DNA of 41,652 nucleotides from an uncultured bacterium (GTDB lineage: Bacteria > Muiribacteriota > Ozemobacteria > Ozemobacterales > Ozemobacteraceae), in NCBI GenBank assembly GCA_900317935.1, contig ONIU01000019.1, positions 1 to 41,652 of the forward strand, given 5' to 3'. The notes under the pieces were generated by a model that saw nothing but the letters and a program-made list of their open reading frames with translations, was not told the origin of the DNA and searched no databases. Positions 1 through 7,452 of this stretch are shown here, piece after piece; positions within the stretch are counted from its first letter, which is position 1; every line of letters begins with the position of its first letter. A program made the position numbers and the translations under genes.

Positions 1-3
1 AAG

Positions 4-774
4 TCACTTCTTACGTTTGGTAACCTTCAACGCATCGAAACGCTGCAAACGCAGATGTGCCGGGCTATAGTCATAAATAGATTCGATGAATTCGCGAGGA
101 AGTATAGTTGTTTCCCCAATAACTATATGTGATACAATAGGCGGAATCAAAGTAATTCTAGCTTTAAGCGGATTCTTTTCATCGCCTTTTATGCTTACTG
201 TACCTAATGCCTTTTCTGGATTAGCAGTATCAAAATCAAGACCTATGGCATTATCTATAATCGCAGGTCTAGAAAAAGTCAGTTCAATATAATCATTGAA
301 ATCAATCTGATTATTCTGATTGAGATCAACATATTCTGCCTTAGTAATAAACAATTCTTTCGGATAATAATAGACTACTATATCGTCGCTTTCAGAAATA
401 AGGGTATCAACTTCAGACTTTTTGTTTGGACCGCAAGAATAGACAATACCAAGATTAGGTGCGTGTCTGTAGTAATTGCCCCAGGGGTCTAACGGAGCGT
501 CTTTTTCAAGATAATTTCCGACAAAGCTTCCTAATTTATTGGGAGAAAAGACTTCAACAACGAAACGATTATTTTCTTTGATATTATGAAGTCTGATTGC
601 CTTAACAAGCTCTTCCATATCAGCCTTAGCCTTACCTATACGTGCTGTTTCTATAGCCTTCAAATACTCATTTATTGCAAATATGAGTATAAGGCCCAGA
701 ATCAAGAGAACAACCAGTAGTTCAATCAGAGTAAAGCCTTTTATTTTTTTACGCTTATTAAGACAATCAATCAT
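4..774 (-). CDS. GspG-like type II secretion pseudopilin with calcium-loop-like C-terminus
   Basis: Likely a pseudopilin of a type II secretion or type IV pilus-like machine, assembled at the inner membrane into a periplasmic pseudopilus. Near the N-terminus a short basic leader (CLNKRKKIKG) precedes FTLIELLVVLLILGLI, the type III prepilin peptidase site (cut between G and F) and its hydrophobic helix. A GspG-type LDPWGNYY motif follows near residue 100. The distal part holds DLNQNNQIDFND (bases 292-327), which fits a 12-residue EF-hand or dockerin calcium loop. The protein is about 256 residues, longer than classical GspG (about 140), so the C-terminal half is an extension of unknown role. 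I chose the ATG at 774; a TTG at 780 overlaps the stop of the upstream secretin. The near-zero gap to the secretin suggests co-transcription. Confidence 0.85.
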   Translation of the reverse strand: MIDCLNKRKKIKGFTLIELLVVLLILGLILIFAINEYLKAIETARIGKAKADMEELVKAIRLHNIKENNRFVVEVFSPNKLGSFVGNYLEKDAPLDPWGNYYRHAPNLGIVYSCGPNKKSEVDTLISESDDIVVYYYPKELFITKAEYVDLNQNNQIDFNDYIELTFSRPAIIDNAIGLDFDTANPEKALGTVSIKGDEKNPLKARITLIPPIVSHIVIGETTILPREFIESIYDYSPAHLRLQRFDALKVTKRKK

Positions 775-776
775 AA

Positions 777-2758
777 TCAATATACATTCACTGAAATATC
801 ACCAGATTCGTTATCTTCATCATCAGCATCATCAAGATTAACAAGTCTTGGAGTAACCAGCATAATCATTTCAGAACTGTTAGTTTCAGTTTTACCATGA
901 GTAGTTAAAGTTTTCAACAACGGAATCTTATTGATAAGAGATGGAGAAGTCTTGGTTTCAGAACCATTTTCATTGATAAGACCGCCCATAACAACAGTTT
1001 CACCATTTTTAACTCTGACATAAGTATTTGTATTACGTTCAGACTTAGTGATCTGACCATCACTATTAATGTCGAGAACAGAATCAACAGTTGTATTCAT
1101 TTCCATACTGATTTCATTATCTCTTGAAATTTCTGGTGTTACTTCAAGTCTTATACCAACCTGAACGTCGCGGTATTCTTTATATACCTGTGGAATATAA
1201 CCCAAGTAACTGTTGCTGGCATTTTCATACTTATAATAAGGAACAGGTATAACCTTACCAATATTAATAGATGCCTTTTTACCATGAACAGCTCTAATCT
1301 TCGGGCTAGCAAGAACTTTAGCCTTCCATGAACAGCTCTAATCTTCGGGCTAGCAAGAACTTTAGCCTTGCTTTCCTGTTCAAGGAAATCAAGAGTAGCA
1401 GGTAAAGCATAGTTGCTTGGCAAGTGACCGATATCGGCAACATTCATCGAGTAATTATCGAGTTTAATACCCAACTGTTTCAAACCAGTGCGGTTAATTT
1501 CAACAAGTTTAACTTCGATAACAGCCTGTTTAAGCTTTTCATCAACAGACTCAATAATTTTATCAATCAGACTTATGTTTTCGGGAACATCATAAACAGA
1601 TATTGCGTTAATTCTATCATTAACAGAGAAGTTTTCAGTATCAATGCGTTCACTGAGAGACTTACTGCTTTTAATCATATTAATGATTTCTTCTGGTTTG
1701 GAATTAACAAGTTTAAAGGTTTTATACTGCTTTTTACCGAAATCGCCTGCATTATCCTTGCTGCATATAATATAGGTATTATCATTATGAGGTTTCTTAA
1801 CCAGACCATTTGTTTCAATCAACAAGTCTAAGAGTTCGTCAAGACTAAGATTTTCAACATAGAAATTGACTTTTTTATCTTCAACGCTTTCATGAATGAT
1901 AAGATTTATATTCATCATCTTGGAAAGAGTCTGCAAAGCATCTTTGAGGCTCAAATCCTTGAAGAGAAGTTCTCTTGCCATTCTGCTGGAATCATTGTTA
2001 AATGAAATAACAGTTAAATCCCTACCCTTCAAAGTATATTGGAAGTTTCTTTGAAGAAGCAGATTCTTCAATACATCACGAAGAGTAACATCCTGAGCAT
2101 TAACGCTCATTTTTCCCTTAACACCAGCATCAGCAAATATTCTCAAATCAAACTTAGCTGCAAGTGCATTAAGAATTGTAAGCAAATCTTCCTGTTCAAA
2201 GTTAAGACTGATTTTCTGGTCTAAAATAGTCTTGTTATCTGATTCTGCATAGAGTTTTTCAGAAGCAAAACCTGCATTACTCTTAATGCTATTGTTTGAT
2301 GAGGTTCTAGAAACAGTATATTCAGGCTTTACAGAACTTCTCTTCACAGGTGTAGTTTCAATAACTATATTATTACCAACCTTTCGATGAGTTGCCTTTA
2401 CCTGATCATTAAAAACTAAAGTTGCTCTAACCACATCAGGGGATTTACTGACCTGACTTACACGCATAAATTTAACTTTTGGATGTGGTGACGGAATAAT
2501 CTTACTGCCTGCATCAAATTCATAATCATAAATATCGGCCTTAAGAACTTCCGGAGAATCCATTGTTACATTGAACTCACTTACTTCATGAGCAGGGAAA
2601 AGCACCAGCTCATTATTACCATATCCTGAAATACTGAGTTCCGTTAGCTTTTCGGAAGCCCCAGCAGGAAGATTTATCAGCATAGCGAATAGAAAAGCAC
2701 ATGCAGTCTTTTTAATTAAAGACTTACCTGCCTTTCCATAGCCAGATAATAATCTCAT
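777..2758 (-). pseudogene. PilQ/GspD-family secretin, frameshifted by a 44-bp tandem duplication
   Basis: Outer-membrane secretin pore for a type II secretion or type IV pilus-like system. The first frame (2758-1151) encodes a signal peptide (residues 1-35), an AMIN-like region (about 39-135), two STN-like domains (about 183-253 and 262-337), an N1-like domain (about 343-412) and the start of the secretin domain up to KVLASPKIRAVHG. The second frame (1205-777) carries the rest: VGIRLEVTPEIS, VRVKNGETVVMGGLI and LVTPRLV, all canonical secretin core motifs. Between them an exact 44-bp direct repeat shifts the frame; 44 is not a multiple of 3. Removing one copy leaves 1938 nt, exactly 646 codons, and restores the KKASINIGKVIPV stretch. 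The start has an AAGGAG ribosome site at 2765-2770. DINSDGQITKSE (1038-1073) inside the barrel region looks like an EF-hand loop. Whether this is a true mutation, a switchable state or an assembly error is open. Confidence 0.9.
1282..1369. repeat. Exact 44-bp tandem duplication inside the secretin gene
   Basis: Bases 1282-1325 and 1326-1369 are identical, head to tail, with no intervening bases. The flanking base differs on either side, so the unit is exactly 44 bp. It encodes the secretin segment around LASPKIRAVHG. Its length, 44 = 3x14+2, explains why the secretin reading frame breaks here. Confidence 0.97.
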
Positions 2759-2796
2759 AACCAGCTCCTTAAATTTATGCGTAAAGTAGGAAAATT

Positions 2797-2823
2797 ATTA
2801 TATTCCAGCATTCCTTTCGACAA
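2797..2823 (-). promoter_or_regulatory. Probable promoter of the secretin-pseudopilin pair
   Basis: On the minus strand TTGTCG (2818-2823) is followed after 15 nt by a perfect TATAAT (2797-2802), about 40 nt before the secretin ATG. The spacer is short for a sigma-70 promoter, so this is tentative. Confidence 0.4.
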
Positions 2824-2863
2824 TTATTTAAGGTTTATTTAGGATTTTTTTGGAATTAATTTT

Positions 2864-3207
2864 TGTTGGAACTTGTTGGAGTTGTTGGAATAGTTAGAAT
2901 CGTTCAAATTGTTCGAATTGTTAGACTATTACCACAGGCTATGAAATAGCCGTCTCACAGATTGCGATAGCAATCGTCCCACAGAGGCCTTAGCCTCGTC
3001 TCACTCTCCACAGAGCCACAGGCTCTCAATTCTCAACTCTCAATTATCTTATACGCTATCGCTAAAGAAGATTTTACTCTAGTTCGGTCACCACTCCGGC
3101 ACTGCGTGCCACCTCTCCTCAAGGAGAGGCTTTAGGGCACATCCTCTCATTGGCTCTATGCTCTACGCTCTATTGCTCTGTGCTCTCGCCAAGCTTTGCT
3201 TGGCGAA
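2864..3207. repeat. Intergenic repeat mosaic A (nonamers, mini-hairpins, double hairpin)
   Basis: This gene-free spacer separates secretin from gspF. From left to right it holds a degenerate 9-bp tandem array based on TGTTGGAAT (about 2864-2925), and a string of mini-hairpins: GGCTAT-GAA-ATAGCC (2937-2951), GATTGC-GATA-GCAATC (2960-2975), GAGGC-CTTA-GCCTC (2984-2997) and AGAGCC-ACA-GGCTCT (3012-3026). The hairpins are linked by CACAG and GTCTCAC-like words. Next comes a CTCAATT heptamer run (about 3022-3046), a block (3037-3092) shared with mosaic B, a double hairpin (3098-3110 and 3112-3129), and CTCTATG-like heptamers (about 3150-3186). A final hairpin, TCGCCAAGC-TTT-GCTTGGCGA (3186-3206), lies three bases beyond the gspF stop and may protect or end its mRNA. 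Confidence 0.85.
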
Positions 3208-3209
3208 TG

Positions 3210-4352
3210 TTATCTTCCGCCAGTAACAACTTTTGCCATTCTGAAAATTGGCAGATACATAGCGAGAACGATAATACCGGTTATAACACCGATTACAACG
3301 ATAAAAGCAGGTTCAACCATTGCAGTAATCTGGTCTATTAAGAAGTTGATTTCATCTTCATAAAATTCGGCAACTCTAGTAAGCATTTCATCTAAGTTAC
3401 CAGATTCTTCACCAACTTCAATCATCTGAACAGAGAGTTCAGGCATAATCTGAGCTTTTGAAAGAGCCTTGGCAATCGGAATACCGCCTTCAACTTCGTG
3501 AACTACATCTTCTAAGGATTTCTGAATAATGACATTTTCTACTGCTTCATTACTAATATTCATAGCAGTAATGATGTTGATGCCAGATTCAAAAAGCGTA
3601 GCAAGATTACGTGCATAAAGAGCAATTGTATATTTCTGAGTAAGACCACCGAAAAGCGGAACTTTTAATTTCCAGTAGTCAAAAAATCTCTTACCTGGTT
3701 TCGTCTGATTAACTTGATAAATCAGCAGACCTATAGCCAAAAACGTAGCTAAGATTGTTAGGAAATTATTTGTAAGGAAATTAGAAACTTCTATAACTTT
3801 TACTGTTAACCAGGGTAATTGCTGATTAAACTGTTCAAACAATTTAGAGAACTGTGGAATAACAAAAGTTAACAGAAAGATAACAACCAAAGCAGCTACA
3901 AAAGTAATAATAGCAGGATAAGTCATAGCACCGATAACTTTTCGGCGAACATGAATACGTCGGTCAAGCAAAGCTGATAGTCGGTCTAAAACCAAAACCA
4001 AACGACCAGATTCTTCCCCTACTCTAATAAGGTTACAATATAACATTCCAAAAACATCATCATATTTTCTAAAACACATATGAAGCGGAGAACCGCCTTC
4101 AACTTCTGTTTTAGAATCCCAGATGATTTTTCGGAAACGGTAGGTCTTCATCTGTCTGGAAAGAGTGCTTAAAGAGCGCAAAACAGCAATACCTGCTCTT
4201 GTAAGTGAAGCGAAATATTTTGTAAATAGAAGAAGTTCTGATGTTCTTACAGAACCATAGAATGGATTCAAATAAGATAATATCGAACGGTTTTCAGGAC
4301 CTGGTCCTTCCTGTGGAACTTCATCTACTTGCTTTTGAGGTTCAGTCGCCAT
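3210..4352 (-). CDS. GspF/PilC-type inner-membrane platform protein
   Basis: Inner-membrane platform protein of a type II secretion or type IV pilus-like system, expected to link the cytoplasmic ATPase to the pseudopilus. The 380-residue length is typical for the family. Two T2SF domains are visible, each with the repeated signature VGEESG (residues 111-116 and 313-318). There are three membrane helices (about 147-167, 195-213 and 349-370) and the usual C-terminal MYLPIFRM motif. The first about 25 residues are polar and proline-rich and look like a linker. The ATG at 4352 follows an AAAGGA ribosome site. Its own promoter lies directly upstream, and mosaic A separates it from the secretin, so it is probably a separate transcript. 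No GspE ATPase gene is in the window. Confidence 0.93.
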   Translation of the reverse strand: MATEPQKQVDEVPQEGPGPENRSILSYLNPFYGSVRTSELLLFTKYFASLTRAGIAVLRSLSTLSRQMKTYRFRKIIWDSKTEVEGGSPLHMCFRKYDDVFGMLYCNLIRVGEESGRLVLVLDRLSALLDRRIHVRRKVIGAMTYPAIITFVAALVVIFLLTFVIPQFSKLFEQFNQQLPWLTVKVIEVSNFLTNNFLTILATFLAIGLLIYQVNQTKPGKRFFDYWKLKVPLFGGLTQKYTIALYARNLATLFESGINIITAMNISNEAVENVIIQKSLEDVVHEVEGGIPIAKALSKAQIMPELSVQMIEVGEESGNLDEMLTRVAEFYEDEINFLIDQITAMVEPAFIVVIGVITGIIVLAMYLPIFRMAKVVTGGR

Positions 4353-4388
4353 GCTCTTTCCTTTGTTGCTTATCTTTAAATTAAAAAA

Positions 4389-4417
4389 ATTATATCAAAC
4401 TTTATAAAACAAGACAA
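4389..4417 (-). promoter_or_regulatory. Probable sigma-70 promoter of gspF
   Basis: On the minus strand TTGTCT (4412-4417), 17-nt spacer, perfect TATAAT (4389-4394), about 36 nt before the gspF start. It sits just after the terminator of the preceding gene. Confidence 0.65.
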
Positions 4418-4420
4418 TAC

Positions 4421-4450
4421 AAAAAGGCCCCTTTTCAGGGGCTTCTTTTT
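4421..4450 (-). terminator. Rho-independent terminator after the Wza-like gene
   Basis: Read on the minus strand, a GCCCC-TGAAAA-GGGGC hairpin is followed by CTTTTT. It begins at the stop codon of the Wza-like gene and lies just before the gspF promoter, so it insulates the two genes. Confidence 0.85.
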
Positions 4451-5384
4451 ACTTTGTTAATTCGAAGGTTATAATGGCTGGACCTTTATAGTCTATTACG
4501 CGTTTCAGCACTGCATACCCTCGTTTTTTAATTACCACTTCACCAAATTCTTTCTTAATACCGCTAATCTTGAATTCGCCACGACTGTTAGTTGTAACCT
4601 TACCGCCTTCGAGAAGAACTTCTGCATTTCTTACAGGTTTATGGTTTTTTGCATCAACAACAGTGCAGAGCATATTTTCGTTTAAGCGTATCTTTTCAAG
4701 AGTGATGTAGGAAGGATTACCAGCTTTACCCTGCTTCAACATCGCATTAAGAGAACCTGTAGCTGTTTTATAACCATCTGCAATAACAATTGCTCTGCCG
4801 CTCACTGCATTAACAAGAATCTGACCAAGTCTGTTAGTCTGATAAATCTTATTATCTATATTAAGAACAGCATCAGAAATTCCCTTATCTGTACCCACAT
4901 CTCTTATTTCTATGAGAATCTGTTCTTCAGATGTTACAGGTGCTTGAACCGATTCAGAATCAGTTGATTCATTATAGAGAGAAGAACCTAAAGGATTATC
5001 ATCTACAACAGCATAGGTCATATCTTCTTCAGTCATCGGAATTGAAGATTTAACCTGTTTTTTGGCATTAGTGTTAGAAGAAAAAGATTTACTTGTGGAA
5101 ACGCTTACAACTGGATTTTTCAAGAATCCGTCTTCTAGTTGCTGTTTAATGAGTTGTGCGGCATCAGTGGTTTTCATGCCTGCAACTCCTATAGAGCCAA
5201 TAAGCGGCATAGTAATACTCCCGTCTGGAGCAATTATTCTGTCGCAGGAAAGCTCAGGTTCTCCTTTAACTGATACAGTCAATACATCACCTGGCTTTAG
5301 CAGAGCAGGTGATGCTGAAAAAACCACACCAGATGCCCAGAAATAAGCAATGCCTATAAATAGTAACCACTTTATCTTTTTCAT
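4449..5384 (-). CDS. Wza-like polysaccharide export protein with carboxypeptidase-regulatory-like repeats
   Basis: Secreted protein whose N-terminal half resembles the polysaccharide biosynthesis/export (Wza/SLBB) family. After a signal peptide (residues 1-24, ending VVFSA) comes LLKPGDVLTVSVKGEPELS and DRIIAPDGSITMPLIGSI, the family's hallmark start, then VAGMKTTDAAQLIKQQLEDGF. A Ser/Thr/Asn-rich linker (about residues 103-155) leads to two small beta domains of the carboxypeptidase-regulatory-like kind (ISDAVLNIDNKIYQTNRLGQILV and NAEVLLEGGKVTTNSRGEF regions). No SLBB repeats or Wza C-terminal helix are evident, so pore formation is doubtful. It stands alone: no capsule synthesis genes are nearby, and a terminator follows the stop. 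A role in binding or guiding an exported polymer is inference. Confidence 0.7.
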   Translation of the reverse strand: MKKIKWLLFIGIAYFWASGVVFSASPALLKPGDVLTVSVKGEPELSCDRIIAPDGSITMPLIGSIGVAGMKTTDAAQLIKQQLEDGFLKNPVVSVSTSKSFSSNTNAKKQVKSSIPMTEEDMTYAVVDDNPLGSSLYNESTDSESVQAPVTSEEQILIEIRDVGTDKGISDAVLNIDNKIYQTNRLGQILVNAVSGRAIVIADGYKTATGSLNAMLKQGKAGNPSYITLEKIRLNENMLCTVVDAKNHKPVRNAEVLLEGGKVTTNSRGEFKISGIKKEFGEVVIKKRGYAVLKRVIDYKGPAIITFELTK

Positions 5385-5509
5385 AATATTCCAAGCTGAA
5401 TAGATTTTTATATATATTCAGTCATCGACCTATATGATTAATAAATTTAGTATAAATTTAATTTATTTCAAGTATTTTTTTAGGAAAAATCAATCCAAAA
5501 AGGCACCGC

Positions 5510-5538
5510 TTGCATATGCCGTCAAAATACCTTATAAT
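5510..5538 (+). promoter_or_regulatory. Probable promoter of rpoN
   Basis: TTGCAT (5510-5515), 17-nt spacer, perfect TATAAT (5533-5538), about 55 nt before the rpoN ATG. The -35 is weak and the -10 ideal. Confidence 0.55.
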
Positions 5539-5593
5539 AATCTCTATAGATTTTAGAAACAATATAGATTAAATCAAGGATTCAGACAACGAC

Positions 5594-7048
5594 ATGGATA
5601 ATTCGATGAGATTGGGTTTGTCACAAAAGCTGACTCAGACCCTTAAAATGACGCCTGAAATGCAGCTTGCAATAAAGATTTTGCAGTTGAATAGCACAGA
5701 ACTTAAAAGCCAGATTCAGGAAGTATTGGAATCTAATCCTGTTGTTGAGTTGGATGAATCTGCAGAAACTCCTAATGAACTGCCCTTAGAAAAACTGGAA
5801 GAACAACCTTCCGAAGGTTCTATAGCTTCAGTAGAATTTCAAGAAGAAAGTCGCAATGATTACGGGGTAGACTGGCAAAAATATATTGAAGACGCAGAAA
5901 ACACAGAAATAAAGGCTTCCTCTAATTCATACAGCAATGACGAGGAAACTTCATTTGAAAATTTTGTATCTAAAAAAACTACTTTAAGAGAGCATTTAAC
6001 TCATCAGTTAAGTGAAGTAGAATTAGATCCGACAGAACAAAAGATTGCAGAATATCTTATAGGGTTAATCGACAGTAACGGCTATTTAAGAACATCAGAT
6101 GAGCAGATTGCTGAATCTTTAAAAATAGATGTGTCAATTATCACAAAAGTTCGTAAGATTATTCAGACCATGGAACCAGTCGGAGTTGGAGCCTATGATC
6201 TTAAAGAATGTCTGTTAATTCAAGCTTTAGATGAAGGCTACGCTGATGATGCAGTTATAAAGATAATATCAAACCATCTTGAGGACATAGCCCAAAATAA
6301 ACTCAGTAACATCGTTAAAGCCACTGGTTACAGTCTTGAAGAAGTCAAAGACGTAATAGACACGATAAAAAGTTTCGAACCTAGACCAGGTGCTTCTTTT
6401 GCCTCTTCCGAAGAACAAATTTTCGTTTCACCTGAAGTTTTTATAGAAAAAGTCGATGACGAATACGTGGTTACTGTTAACGAATCAGATATTCCACAAT
6501 TAAGAATTAATCCGGCTTACAAAGATGCCTTAAAAAACCTGGATAAAACAGAAAAAGAAACTGGCGATTTTATTAAAAGCAGATTAGAATCAGCCCGTTC
6601 TTTTCTTAAATATGTAGATAAGCGTAAAGAAACTATTCTTAATGTTACCAAAGCAATTTGCGAAGTTCAAAGAGACTTTTTCGATTTTGGAATATTGCAT
6701 CTAAAGCCCCTAACTCTACAAGATGTGGCTTCTATGGCTGGTGTTCATGAATCAACCGTAAGCCGTGCCACTAATGGCAAATATGCCCAAACTCCAAGAG
6801 GGCTTTTTGAGCTGAAGTTTTTCTTCTCTGGTGCTGCAAGAACTCAGTCTGGAGACGATGTTTCAACTATGGCAGTAAAACAGCGAATCAACGACATAGT
6901 CAAATCTGAAGACCCGTCAAAACCATTGTCTGACAGTGCAATCGTTGATATTTTGGCAAAAGAAGGCATTGAGTTAGCCAGAAGAACTGTAGCAAAATAC
7001 AGAATTGAGCTCAACATACCTAGTTCATCAGCTCGCCGTAGGAAGTAA
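5594..7048 (+). CDS. rpoN: RNA polymerase sigma-54 factor RpoN
   Basis: Alternative sigma factor that directs RNA polymerase to -24/-12 promoters and needs an AAA+ activator. At 484 residues it is close to family length. Region I (residues 1-50, MRLGLSQKLTQTLKMTPEMQ and LQLNSTELKSQIQEVLESNP) is glutamine- and leucine-rich as expected. An acidic linker runs to about 110, then the core-binding domain, then the HTH segment DVASMAGVHESTVSRATNGKY. The C-terminal RpoN box ARRTVAKYRI spans 462-471. The start is set by alignment to region I; an AAGGA site lies 13 nt upstream, rather far. No enhancer-binding protein gene is in the window, so its regulon cannot be inferred here. Repeat mosaic B follows the stop. 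Confidence 0.97.
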   Translation: MDNSMRLGLSQKLTQTLKMTPEMQLAIKILQLNSTELKSQIQEVLESNPVVELDESAETPNELPLEKLEEQPSEGSIASVEFQEESRNDYGVDWQKYIEDAENTEIKASSNSYSNDEETSFENFVSKKTTLREHLTHQLSEVELDPTEQKIAEYLIGLIDSNGYLRTSDEQIAESLKIDVSIITKVRKIIQTMEPVGVGAYDLKECLLIQALDEGYADDAVIKIISNHLEDIAQNKLSNIVKATGYSLEEVKDVIDTIKSFEPRPGASFASSEEQIFVSPEVFIEKVDDEYVVTVNESDIPQLRINPAYKDALKNLDKTEKETGDFIKSRLESARSFLKYVDKRKETILNVTKAICEVQRDFFDFGILHLKPLTLQDVASMAGVHESTVSRATNGKYAQTPRGLFELKFFFSGAARTQSGDDVSTMAVKQRINDIVKSEDPSKPLSDSAIVDILAKEGIELARRTVAKYRIELNIPSSSARRRK

Positions 7049-7452
7049 CTGGTAGAAGAGTTGGAAGGGTAGGAAGGGTTACGCTACGCTGTGAGACACT
7101 TCGTTGTGGGACGGTAACTGATGCTGCCAGTGGAAATTGTGTTCGGACAGTAGACGCGAGACCTCTATTCTCCACACAAGGCTCGTTCTCTCTAAGCTTA
7201 TTCGAAGGTAGAAATCCACTGAGACCGCGGAGGAGAATTGGGTCGAGCAAGATAACTGTCCGCCCTTGTTCTAGGACTCTGTTACTCTCAATTATCTTAT
7301 ACGCTATCGCTAAAAATGATTTAACTCTAGTTAGGTCACCCTTCAGTCAGCTAAGGCTGACAGCTCCCCTCAAGTGGAGCCTTTAGATACCTACCACTCA
7401 CCACTAAATCTTGCGTCTTGTATCTTGTAACTTGTGTCTTGTAACTTAGGTC
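7049..7452. repeat. Intergenic repeat mosaic B between convergent rpoN and mutS2
   Basis: No credible gene lies in this 404-bp spacer. It holds nonamers related to TTGGAAGGG (about 7050-7080), two CTTCG-TGTGGGAC-type words (about 7081-7115), the 119-bp inverted-repeat element (7144-7262), and a block (7285-7340) shared with mosaic A. Next comes a double hairpin, GTCAGC-TAAG-GCTGAC (7346-7361) and GCTCC...GGAGC (7363-7380), and a heptamer array based on CTTGTAT (about 7405-7453). The heptamer array runs up to and into the mutS2 stop codon, so the last Tyr-Lys-Arg codons of MutS2 are themselves heptamer sequence. A minus-strand open frame of 76 codons here is a by-product of the repeats. Confidence 0.85.
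7144..7262. repeat. 119-bp element with 8-bp terminal inverted repeats, copy 1
   Basis: Begins with CGGACAGT and ends with its exact reverse complement ACTGTCCG. Inside it an ATTCTCC...GGAGAAT inverted pair is also present. A second copy of identical length lies at 16687-16805 with about 7 substitutions. The substitutions change amino acids in the one long open frame and create a stop in copy 2, so it does not look protein-coding. It could be a MITE-like mobile remnant or a structured RNA. Confidence 0.85.

Noticed and set aside
777..1205. A separate 142-residue gene downstream of the secretin
   Set aside because: It holds only the C-terminal secretin motifs, lacks a ribosome site, and joins the upstream frame once one 44-bp copy is removed.
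5501..5516. Possible sigma-54 promoter GGCAC-N3-TTGC upstream of rpoN
   Set aside because: The GG to GC distance is 8 nt; a -24/-12 promoter needs 10. A sigma-70 type pair fits the same area better.
7120..7142. CTGATG...GAAA resembling a hammerhead ribozyme core
   Set aside because: The conserved A after CTGATG is missing, stems I and III are not evident, and the word is absent next to the other element copy.
7020..7250. Minus-strand open frame of 76 codons
   Set aside because: It spans the 119-bp element and repeat words, overlaps rpoN, and is broken by a stop in the second element copy.
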